A stretch of 6,394 nt of DNA from an uncultured Bacilli bacterium (GCA_947632295.1 CANROQ010000059.1:1-6394); one strand, 5' to 3'. Shown: positions 1 to 6,022, counted from the first letter of the stretch. The notes: generated from the sequence alone by a model not told the origin. A program made the numbers and translations.

Positions 1-966
1 ATTATTATAGTTTTTATATTCCCATAATTTTTTATCTAATATTTTTAAAATTTCAATTATAATTTTGACATAATCTTTTGTCGAAATTATAGAACTTACA
101 ATATCAGTAGTATTGTCATAATCTAACATTTCTTGAATTTCGGTAATAATATCACTAATATTTGTTTTATTAGATTTTAATTCTTCATCACAATTTTTTG
201 GCAAATTAGGTAGTCTAATATGAATATTTTCTTTTATTTCATCATAAGTGTTAGATTCTAATAATTTAGTTAAAACATTATTTATTTTTTCATAATAATC
301 ATAATCAAGATTAGAAATTTCTTCTAAATAGATGGTAATTTTATCAAATTTGTTTTTTATTAAATCTTCAAACTTTTTAATCAGTCTATCGATATTTTTT
401 GACTCATAAAAACTGTCTAAATAATTATTTAAATAACTATCTTTATCGATTAATAAATTAACACTATCAAATATATCTAAAATACCTTTTTTAATTTCTA
501 TATCATCTTTTACACAAAATTTATCGATTAATTCTAAAAATAAAGGATTATTTTGTTTATATAAATTTTCAAATATTTCATCGATTATTTCTTGTTTTTT
601 TAAATAAATTAAACTAGCATCGGCAATGTTAATATTTTTTGGTAAATTTAAAATATAGTGATATTTTTTTAAAATGGATAGCGCAAAACTATCAAAAGTT
701 GTTATATAGGCTTCGTTAATTAAATTTAATTGTTTTTTAAATTCTTGTTCTTTTTTTAAATTTTTTCTAATACGTTCTTTCATTTCATTAGCAGCTTTAT
801 TTGTAAAAGTTAAAATTAATAATTCATTAATGTTACAACCATCTTTAATTTTACGAATGACACGTTTTGTTAAAACGGCAGTCTTACCACTACCGGCCCC
901 TGCACTTACAATAATGGAAGTATTGTCAAAATTGACAGCATCTAATTGTTCACTAGTTAAGTTCAT
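1..966 (-). CDS. addA: AddA helicase-nuclease subunit, N-terminal part (truncated by window edge)
   Basis: This is the first 322 codons of the ATP-dependent helicase subunit of AddAB, which processes double-strand breaks for RecA loading. The reading frame is open from ATG 966 to the left edge, so the rest of the helicase and the C-terminal nuclease lie outside. The sequence shows a superfamily 1 Q-motif (LTSEQLDAV, residues 3-11), a Walker A motif (AGAGSGKT, 22-29, K28), motif Ia (LTFTNKAANEM, 52-62) and motif Ib (ITTFDSFALSIL, 88-99). The following IADAS...EIIDEIFE stretch resembles AddA rather than PcrA or UvrD. Motif Ib has Asp where the family often has His (TFHSF). The start overlaps the addB stop by 14 bases. 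The Shine-Dalgarno AAAGG lies 9 bases upstream of ATG 966. In-frame ATGs at 972 and 975 are too close to it. Expected full length is about 1200 residues (family knowledge). Confidence 0.93.
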   Translation of the reverse strand, partial: MNLTSEQLDAVNFDNTSIIVSAGAGSGKTAVLTKRVIRKIKDGCNINELLILTFTNKAANEMKERIRKNLKKEQEFKKQLNLINEAYITTFDSFALSILKKYHYILNLPKNINIADASLIYLKKQEIIDEIFENLYKQNNPLFLELIDKFCVKDDIEIKKGILDIFDSVNLLIDKDSYLNNYLDSFYESKNIDRLIKKFEDLIKNKFDKITIYLEEISNLDYDYYEKINNVLTKLLESNTYDEIKENIHIRLPNLPKNCDEELKSNKTNISDIITEIQEMLDYDNTTDIVSSIISTKDYVKIIIEILKILDKKLWEYKNYNN

Positions 967-3346
967 AAGCATCATCCTTTAAAAATTCTAATTTTTTGTA
1001 TTCTTTTAAATTAATAATATTTTCTTCCATCATAAAGCATAATTCTCTATACTTACAATTTTCACAGCCTACCAAGTTTTTAATACCTATTTTTTTAGGA
1101 TTGATAAAAAATTCGCGATTTAAAATTTTATCTCGTGCTTGATTTATGTTATTATCGACAATTTTAAGTAAAGAATTTAACATGGCTTGATCAAAAATTT
1201 TACTATAAGCATAAAAACCATTATTGCCAATTTTCAAACTTTTAATTAATTTGCTATCCATATAAGTTGTATCAAATTGTTTTAAGATTTTTTCATCATT
1301 AGTGCTATAACCTTGTAATTTTAAACTTTCTTTTCTAATATCTAAGTATTCTTTATTTTTTTCGATATTAAAATTACCATTTAAAATCTTTTGTAAATAA
1401 ATTCCAACCAATTTTGGATTAGCAAATTTTTTCATTTTGGAACTTAAATAGGCATATATACATAACTGCATATCTAATCCATAAATAATATTATTTAAAT
1501 TTAAATCAGGATTTCCTGTTTTATAATCGATAATAGAAATTAATGTTTCATTGTCCTTTTTATACATAACTTTATCGATAATTCCTTTAAAAGTAATATC
1601 GTAATTATCTTTTGACAAATCAATTTTTACGACTTCTTCAAATAAGTAATTATCAAATGTCGTATATTTATCTTGCTCTTTGATAACATCGATAATAAAT
1701 ATTAATTCTTTTTTTAATTTATTAATGAAAAATTTTTCTTTAGATGTCGTTACTTTATAATTATTTTGACAATATTCTTCAAAACATTTTTCAAAATCAA
1801 AATTAGCATTATACATCATAGCTAAAATATAATGAAATAAATTTCCAATAAATAAATTAAATTCGTTATTAGAAATTTGCAATTTTAAAATATTTTCAAC
1901 ATAATATCTAAAACCACAACGATAAAAATTATTAATACTTGAATATGATAAAGATAATTTATTATTTAAATATTTTCGAAATATATCTTCATTAATTTTG
2001 GAATATTGATTGTCATAAGTTTTGTAATCAATAATTTTATATGTATTTAGTAATACACCTAAATCATTACTTTTTTCTCCATATTTTAGATAATTATCTA
2101 ATTCTTTAGCCAATTTTAATTTATCATTTAAAATAGAATAATGTACTTCTCTAGGTTCATATTTAATAATTTTTAAATTTAAATCATCAATTATTGGTGA
2201 TTTATAATAAGTATTAAAAGGTGATTGTAATTTATAAGAAATATATAAATTTTTTATATTTTGAATATTTTTTATCAATGTTTTATAACTAGCTTCATTT
2301 TTTTCTGTGGTTGAATCGATTCCTAAAATCTTTTTTAATTTATCACTTATAAAATCATCATCTTTATAAAACTTAGGATAATTTGCTTGATTGAAACCTA
2401 TTAAGAAAACGATATCATCGTCATTAAAATAATTATTTTCTAACTCTACTAATTCGATAGAATTATTTAATTTAGGTATTTCTATTTTTGTCATTTTTAA
2501 TTCTGCAATTAATAAATCTTTAATATCTTTAAAATTGTTGCACCAATTATATTTATTACAAATTTTTACAATTTGGTTATATTCAATTAAAGCAAGTTCA
2601 TCATTTTGATCGATAGTATTTTTTAAGTTTTCCAAGGTAGTGTTTATATTACTATCTAACATATTTAAAAAATCTTGACTAATTTTAAGTGAAAATAAGT
2701 AATCATTAGTAATATTGATTGGAATATTAAACATTTTGAAAGTGCGGTTAATAATTGGTAGATATTCACTACTAGGTTTAATTATTTTTAAATTTTTTAT
2801 GGCTGTACCATTTAGAAGATATTCACAAATTTTATTGGCTAAAAATTCGATTTCTTCAGTAATTGTTTCAAATTTATATATATCATGAGTATAATTATTT
2901 GTTTTTGCTTGAATAATTTTAGCGCCAACATTCTTTAAAAGTTTTTGTTCAAATTTATTTATATAATCATAACCATATACATATATTGCTTTGTTTTTAA
3001 TATTGAACTTAAAAATATCATCAAAAATTAATAAATTATTAGCGATTAAATCATTTTTGATTTTTACAAGTAAATTTAATTTATCATTTTCATAATCAGT
3101 CAATTCAACATAATATAAATCGTCAATTATATTACAAGCAAAGTCATAATTATAATTATATTTTTTCATAATGAAAAAAATACTTTCAGTTGTGTAATCA
3201 AAATAATATTTTTTCTTTAATTCATCTAAACTCATAAATTTTACATTTATTAATTTACTAGAATTATTAATTTCTAACAATATTTTTTCTTTTATACTAT
3301 TAGGTACAATTAAAATTGCATTGTTTTCTAGGTTTTCTAAAAGCAT
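953..3346 (-). CDS. addB: AddB-type nuclease subunit, compact, without Walker A
   Basis: This 797-residue protein is the partner subunit of AddA. The C-terminal half is a PD-(D/E)XK nuclease: helix GNLFHYIL (501-508), D591 in KGIIDK, IDYKTG (606-611, with D607 and K609) and Q627 in MQLCIY. Four cysteines match the AddB/Cas4-type iron-sulfur site: C477 in FYRCGFRYY, then C761, C764 and C770 in CENCKYRELC. The N-terminal half resembles the degenerate helicase domain of AddB, with DIVFLIGFNQANYPKF at 311-326. It begins at the strand that normally follows the Walker A loop and contains no GxxGxGKT. An in-frame TGA at 3370-3368 rules out a longer start. Typical AddB is about 1150 residues, so this is a short form. 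SD AGGTGG (3356-3351) precedes the start by 4 bases, and addA is translationally coupled downstream. Streptococcal RexB is the alternative family, but the iron-sulfur cysteines favour AddB. Confidence 0.9.
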   Translation of the reverse strand: MLLENLENNAILIVPNSIKEKILLEINNSSKLINVKFMSLDELKKKYYFDYTTESIFFIMKKYNYNYDFACNIIDDLYYVELTDYENDKLNLLVKIKNDLIANNLLIFDDIFKFNIKNKAIYVYGYDYINKFEQKLLKNVGAKIIQAKTNNYTHDIYKFETITEEIEFLANKICEYLLNGTAIKNLKIIKPSSEYLPIINRTFKMFNIPINITNDYLFSLKISQDFLNMLDSNINTTLENLKNTIDQNDELALIEYNQIVKICNKYNWCNNFKDIKDLLIAELKMTKIEIPKLNNSIELVELENNYFNDDDIVFLIGFNQANYPKFYKDDDFISDKLKKILGIDSTTEKNEASYKTLIKNIQNIKNLYISYKLQSPFNTYYKSPIIDDLNLKIIKYEPREVHYSILNDKLKLAKELDNYLKYGEKSNDLGVLLNTYKIIDYKTYDNQYSKINEDIFRKYLNNKLSLSYSSINNFYRCGFRYYVENILKLQISNNEFNLFIGNLFHYILAMMYNANFDFEKCFEEYCQNNYKVTTSKEKFFINKLKKELIFIIDVIKEQDKYTTFDNYLFEEVVKIDLSKDNYDITFKGIIDKVMYKKDNETLISIIDYKTGNPDLNLNNIIYGLDMQLCIYAYLSSKMKKFANPKLVGIYLQKILNGNFNIEKNKEYLDIRKESLKLQGYSTNDEKILKQFDTTYMDSKLIKSLKIGNNGFYAYSKIFDQAMLNSLLKIVDNNINQARDKILNREFFINPKKIGIKNLVGCENCKYRELCFMMEENIINLKEYKKLEFLKDDAYELN
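976..980 (-). promoter_or_regulatory. Ribosome binding site of addA inside addB
   Basis: Read leftward, AAAGG lies inside the addB coding region, 9 bases before ATG 966. It decides between three in-frame ATGs (975, 972, 966), since only 966 has normal spacing. With the 14-base gene overlap it suggests coupled translation of the two subunits. Confidence 0.6.
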
Positions 3347-3350
3347 AATA

Positions 3351-3356
3351 CCACCT
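3351..3356 (-). promoter_or_regulatory. Ribosome binding site of addB
   Basis: Read leftward this is AGGTGG, 4 bases before ATG 3346. It supports this ATG as the true addB start, together with the in-frame stop just upstream. Confidence 0.65.
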
Positions 3357-3361
3357 AACTT

Positions 3362-3389
3362 ATTATATCATATTAATTAATATTTTTAA
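3362..3389 (-). promoter_or_regulatory. Promoter of the addB-addA operon
   Basis: Read leftward, a perfect -10 TATAAT (3367-3362) is preceded by TGA, giving an extended -10. A weak -35 TTAAAA (3389-3384) stands 16 bases upstream. The spacer is filled by the 14-base palindrome ATATTAATTAATAT (3370-3383). It lies right before the addB ribosome binding site, so the untranslated leader would be very short. The assignment is from consensus matching only. Confidence 0.65.
3370..3383. repeat. 14-bp perfect palindrome between divergent promoters
   Basis: ATATTAATTAATAT is its own reverse complement. It lies exactly between the -35 and -10 of the addB promoter and 6 bases upstream of the rightward -35. 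The position would suit an operator, but in DNA this AT-rich such palindromes also occur by chance. Confidence 0.35.
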
Positions 3390-3418
3390 TTGATTTACTT
3401 AATTTAATATGATAAAAT
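3390..3418 (+). promoter_or_regulatory. Promoter of the thioredoxin-like gene and trmL
   Basis: -35 TTGATT (3390-3395), a 17-base spacer, and -10 TAAAAT (3413-3418) preceded by TGA (extended -10). The -35 touches the -35 of the divergent addB promoter. Transcription would start around 3425, which is downstream of ATG 3409 and so argues against that codon as the start of the next gene. Confidence 0.65.
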
Positions 3419-3429
3419 TAAAGAAGAAT

Positions 3430-3435
3430 GGAAGG
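3430..3435 (+). promoter_or_regulatory. Ribosome binding site that fixes the start at 3445
   Basis: GGAAGG sits 9 bases before ATG 3445. The upstream in-frame ATG 3409 has no such site and overlaps the -10 region, so the site decides the start. Confidence 0.65.
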
Positions 3436-3444
3436 TCGATATAT

Positions 3445-3975
3445 ATGACACAAAAAAAAGAGAGTACCAAAATACCAACCAAAAATTATGTGATATATGG
3501 TTTGTTAGTTATCATAACAGTTGCTTTAGTTTTAATCATTAGAAATTGGTATCTAGTAAACAAAGATTTTCATCAAAAAAATACAATTATGTCAGAATTT
3601 TTAGTTAGTGTAAATGAAGAAGAATTTGAAAACTATACATTAGAACATGACAATAGTATTATTTATCTAGCTAGTAGTAAAGATGAAACTATTGAAAATT
3701 TTGAGCAAAGTTTTAAAGAATTATTGATTGAAAATAATTTAAAAGAAAATATGGTATTTGTTGATTTAGAACAAGTAGCTGATAAATTTTTTGATAACAT
3801 TAAAACAAAATATTTTGCTGATAATTTAAAAAATGTTCAAATAGGTAATTTTCCTAATGTCTTAATTATGGAAAATGGTAAAATTAATGCAGTATTATAT
3901 AGCAGTAAAAAAGATATAAATATCGATGATGTCAAAGATTTCTTTTATAATCGCGGAGTAGTTGGACAAGCATGA
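3445..3975 (+). CDS. Membrane-anchored, cysteine-free thioredoxin-like protein of unknown function
   Basis: This is a 176-residue protein from the preferred ATG 3445. The frame is also open from ATG 3409, which would add 12 residues, but that codon lies in the promoter. A lysine-rich N-terminus is followed by one hydrophobic segment (about 15-33), predicting N-in/C-out topology with an extracytoplasmic domain. The domain order resembles a thioredoxin fold: strand SIIYLASS (71-78), helix ETIENFEQSF, strand MVFVDLE (103-109), then NFPNVLIMENGKI (135-147) with P137 in the cis-Pro position, and a final helix DDVKDFFYNR (161-170). The protein contains no cysteine, so it cannot be a dithiol oxidoreductase; SSKD (77-80) occupies the place of CxxC. 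The fold is inferred and no function is assigned. It is the first gene of the operon with trmL and overlaps it by ATGA. Confidence 0.8.
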   Translation: MTQKKESTKIPTKNYVIYGLLVIITVALVLIIRNWYLVNKDFHQKNTIMSEFLVSVNEEEFENYTLEHDNSIIYLASSKDETIENFEQSFKELLIENNLKENMVFVDLEQVADKFFDNIKTKYFADNLKNVQIGNFPNVLIMENGKINAVLYSSKKDINIDDVKDFFYNRGVVGQA

Positions 3976-4478
3976 TAAATGTCGTTTTGTTTGAACCAGA
4001 AATTCCTGGTAATACAGGAAATATAATGCGTACCTGTGCCGGAACTGGAACTAAATTGCATTTGATTAAACCACTTGGTTTTTCACTTGAAGATAAATAT
4101 ATAAAACGTTCAGGTGTAAATTATATCGACCATTGTGATTATACTGTATATGAAAATTTTTTAGATTTTGAACAAAAAAATAAAGGTACTTATTATTTCT
4201 TGACACGATATGGTAAGAAGCCTCATGATTCTTTTGATTATTCTAATACAAATGAAAATATTTATTTAATTTTTGGTAAGGAAAGTACGGGAATACCAAA
4301 AGAAATTTTGTGTAAACATTTGGACCATTGTATGCGTATTCCAATGAACGCAAATATTAGGGCTTTGAATTTGTCTAATTCAGTTGCTATCATGGTTTAT
4401 GAGGTATTACGTCAACAAAATTATCGTGACCTACTTAGAACTGAACCATTTAAAGGCGAAGATTATCTTGAAAGATAA
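3972..4478 (+). CDS. trmL: tRNA (cytidine(34)-2'-O)-methyltransferase TrmL
   Basis: This 168-residue SPOUT-family enzyme methylates the ribose 2'-O of the wobble nucleotide of leucine tRNAs (family knowledge: E. coli TrmL, about 157 residues). All characteristic motifs are present: PEIPGNTGNIMRTC (9-22) with R20, FGKESTGIP (101-109), and MRIPMNANIRALNLSNS (121-137) followed by VAIMVYEVLRQ, which together form the trefoil-knot SAM site. The protein is full length with no extra RNA-binding domain, as usual for TrmL. Its ATG overlaps the previous stop (ATGA), implying translational coupling. A modest GGAG (3955-3958) lies 13 bases upstream. There is no functional link evident with the upstream membrane protein. 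It could be confused with other SPOUT RNA methyltransferases such as TrmH, but the length and N-terminus fit TrmL. Confidence 0.95.
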   Translation: MINVVLFEPEIPGNTGNIMRTCAGTGTKLHLIKPLGFSLEDKYIKRSGVNYIDHCDYTVYENFLDFEQKNKGTYYFLTRYGKKPHDSFDYSNTNENIYLIFGKESTGIPKEILCKHLDHCMRIPMNANIRALNLSNSVAIMVYEVLRQQNYRDLLRTEPFKGEDYLER

Positions 4479-4481
4479 GTA

Positions 4482-4510
4482 TTGTTAAAATTTAGGAAAC
4501 GTGATATTAT
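4482..4510 (+). promoter_or_regulatory. Promoter of the acidic membrane protein gene
   Basis: TTGTTA (4482-4487), a 17-base spacer, and TATTAT (4505-4510) preceded by TGA. It lies in the 57-base gap after trmL. Read-through from the upstream promoter is also likely, as no terminator is seen after trmL. Confidence 0.55.
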
Positions 4511-4520
4511 TATATAGAAT

Positions 4521-4527
4521 AGGAAGG
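4521..4527 (+). promoter_or_regulatory. Ribosome binding site of the acidic membrane protein gene
   Basis: AGGAAGG lies 8 bases before ATG 4536. It is a strong site and supports that start codon, which is directly followed by the membrane segment. Confidence 0.65.
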
Positions 4528-4535
4528 GTGTTTTT

Positions 4536-5945
4536 ATGGATATTAATACTTTTATACAAGAAAATATGACGGTGATAATTATTATTGCGGTAGTAGCAGT
4601 GATGACACTTATTGGTTATATTGCTCAAAAAACAGAATTTGGGAAAAAAGTTGCTGAACGCAATAACAAAAATAATAAAAATAACAAAGTTGAAACAACA
4701 AATACTAATAATGACGATATAGAAATATTAGAAGAAAATTTAGATAATAATGTTAATATGACTCAACCAAAAACCCTTAACGAAATGGTTGCAAATTTCA
4801 ATGATGGTGCACTTATGGTTGGTGATGTCAATCAAAATCCTAATAAAACTAATGAGGAATTAGGAATAAGTGAGGATTTGTATGCTCCTTTTGGTGATGC
4901 GACTCCAAATGATTTTACAGTTGATGATATGAAAATTGAAGAAGTTGAAGAATTAGATGATTTTAATATTATCGATCAAAATACTATGAAAAATCCTTAC
5001 AATCAAGAAGAAGTAGTTATAGAAGATTTAAATGCTCCATTAGAAAATGCTAATACTATAGATGACTTAAAAATCGAAGAAGTGCCTACTCAAGAGGTTT
5101 CAGGAAATAATATTCAACCGGAGGCAATAGATAATTCAGTTATTGAAGAAATTAATGATATTGTTGATAATACATTTGTTATTAATGATGCAACTACTGA
5201 TTTTGAAAACATGCCAAGTGAAAATAATGCAGTAGAAAATGTAGAAAATATTGAAGAACTTTCTATTAATGATGCAGTTGATAATGGTGATAATCAAGTA
5301 AGTGAACCTGAAAAACCAAAGAGTAAAAGTAAGAAATCTAAAACTAAATCAAAAATTGAACAATTTAATATAGAAGAAAATGATGTTCCAATTGAGGAAC
5401 CAGCTGATTTAGAATTAGAAACAACTACTAATTTAAAATTAGATGAAATAAATGAAAAGATTAAAAATTTAAAATTGGAAGATTTAGATAATCCTATCGT
5501 TGAAAATGAACCAACTCAAGATTTAAAAAAGAAAAAAAGAAAAAAAGCAATTAGTATTAAAAATGTTGATGAATTAAAAGCATCAGCAAATAATATAGAA
5601 AATGATATAATAGAAGATACATCAACAAATGATATCAATTTTGATGTTCAAACTGAAGAATTGTCAAATAATGTAAATAATGATATACAAGATGGTGAAT
5701 TATCAAATGATATTAATCTTGATGTACAAGATGAAACAATTTCAAATGATATTAACCTAGATAATCAAACTGTATCATTATCAAATGATGATGTACAAGA
5801 CGAAAAATTACTAAATGATGAAGAACCATCATCTAGTAATACTGAAAATGTCCAAGATGTTGTAGAAATGAATTTACCTAATCTAGATGATGTTGCACAA
5901 ACTGATGATAATGTAAATGAAGCCGATGATATTTGGAAATTTTAA
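4536..5945 (+). CDS. Membrane-anchored, acidic, repeat-rich protein of unknown function
   Basis: I do not recognise this 469-residue protein. One N-terminal hydrophobic segment (about 12-30) is followed by a basic stretch (QKTEFGKKVAERNNKNNK). By the positive-inside rule this puts the short N-terminus outside and the long tail in the cytoplasm. The rest is rich in D, E and N, low in aromatics and probably disordered. It contains a diverged duplicate (113-137 and 163-183, each EDLxAP...DDxKIEEV), two lysine-rich islands (260-273 and 331-337), a possible short helix (LKLDEINEKIKNLKLEDLD, 300-318), about five 13-residue repeats (364-425), and a distinctive end, DDIWKF. There is no enzyme motif and no cysteine. 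The overall plan (N-terminal anchor, long acidic linker, short C-terminal motif) recalls scaffolds or tethers such as ZipA, but no homology is claimed. It has its own promoter and ends at a terminator. Confidence 0.85.
   Translation: MDINTFIQENMTVIIIIAVVAVMTLIGYIAQKTEFGKKVAERNNKNNKNNKVETTNTNNDDIEILEENLDNNVNMTQPKTLNEMVANFNDGALMVGDVNQNPNKTNEELGISEDLYAPFGDATPNDFTVDDMKIEEVEELDDFNIIDQNTMKNPYNQEEVVIEDLNAPLENANTIDDLKIEEVPTQEVSGNNIQPEAIDNSVIEEINDIVDNTFVINDATTDFENMPSENNAVENVENIEELSINDAVDNGDNQVSEPEKPKSKSKKSKTKSKIEQFNIEENDVPIEEPADLELETTTNLKLDEINEKIKNLKLEDLDNPIVENEPTQDLKKKKRKKAISIKNVDELKASANNIENDIIEDTSTNDINFDVQTEELSNNVNNDIQDGELSNDINLDVQDETISNDINLDNQTVSLSNDDVQDEKLLNDEEPSSSNTENVQDVVEMNLPNLDDVAQTDDNVNEADDIWKF
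4872..4946 (+). repeat. Coding module copy 1 (EDLYAPFGD...DDMKIEEV)
   Basis: Residues 113-137 of the acidic membrane protein. They share the pattern ED-L-x-A-P-[FL]-x-x-A ... [VI]-D-D-[ML]-K-I-E-E-V with residues 163-183. Copy 1 is four residues longer. This suggests an ancient internal duplication of a short binding motif rather than simple low complexity. Confidence 0.6.
5022..5084 (+). repeat. Coding module copy 2 (EDLNAPLEN...DDLKIEEV)
   Basis: Residues 163-183 of the acidic membrane protein are the shorter second copy of the module at 113-137. The AP dipeptide and the KIEEV end are identical in both. Confidence 0.6.
5625..5810 (+). repeat. 39-bp tandem repeat encoding 13-residue units
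   Basis: There are about five units in residues 364-425: TNDINFDVQTEEL, SNNVNNDIQDGEL, SNDINLDVQDETI, SNDINLDNQTVSL and a shortened SNDDVQDEKL. The consensus is SNDINLDVQDEEL. At DNA level the units share TCAAATGATATTAA-like starts. They lie entirely in frame within the acidic membrane protein, so copy-number changes would keep the frame. Confidence 0.8.
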
Positions 5946-5970
5946 AAACTAAAATCACTTTAGTTTTTTT
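5944..5970 (+). terminator. AT-rich rho-independent terminator after the acidic protein gene
   Basis: AAAAACTAAA (5944-5953) pairs perfectly with TTTAGTTTTT (5959-5968) around the loop ATCAC. Further T residues continue to 5980, interrupted by AATC. The stem has only one G-C pair, so it is weak, but such stems are usual in genomes of this composition. It begins inside the stop codon of the upstream gene. Confidence 0.65.
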
Positions 5971-5995
5971 AATCTTTTTTGCATGAAAAAAGATT
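5971..5995. other. Second perfect hairpin, adjoining the terminator and overlapping the cdaA -35
   Basis: AATCTTTTTT (5971-5980) pairs perfectly with AAAAAAGATT (5986-5995) around the loop GCATG. No T-run follows on either strand, so it is not a simple terminator. Its right arm shares two bases with the -35 of the cdaA promoter. It could be part of a composite terminator or a promoter-proximal site. Confidence 0.45.
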
Positions 5996-6022
5996 GGTGT
6001 TTAAACATATTCATGATATAAT
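5994..6022 (+). promoter_or_regulatory. Promoter of cdaA
   Basis: -35 TTGGTG (5994-5999), a 17-base spacer, and a perfect -10 TATAAT (6017-6022) preceded by TGA. It lies after the terminator of the previous gene, so cdaA begins a separate transcript with a leader of about 20 bases. That is too short for a riboswitch. Confidence 0.7.

Noticed and set aside
970..975. Alternative addA starts at ATG 975 and ATG 972
   Set aside because: They are zero and three bases from the AAAGG site; ATG 966 has normal spacing and fits the usual AddA N-terminus.
1..3346. PcrA/UvrD helicase plus Cas4-type nuclease as a defence system
   Set aside because: The order, overlap, AddA-like region after motif Ib and AddB-type split cysteine site fit ordinary AddAB repair.
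3409..3444. Start of the thioredoxin-like gene at ATG 3409
   Set aside because: The codon lies within the predicted promoter and has no ribosome binding site; ATG 3445 with GGAAGG is better.
5625..5810. CRISPR array
   Set aside because: The 39-bp periodicity has no spacers, is in frame and encodes a 13-residue protein repeat.
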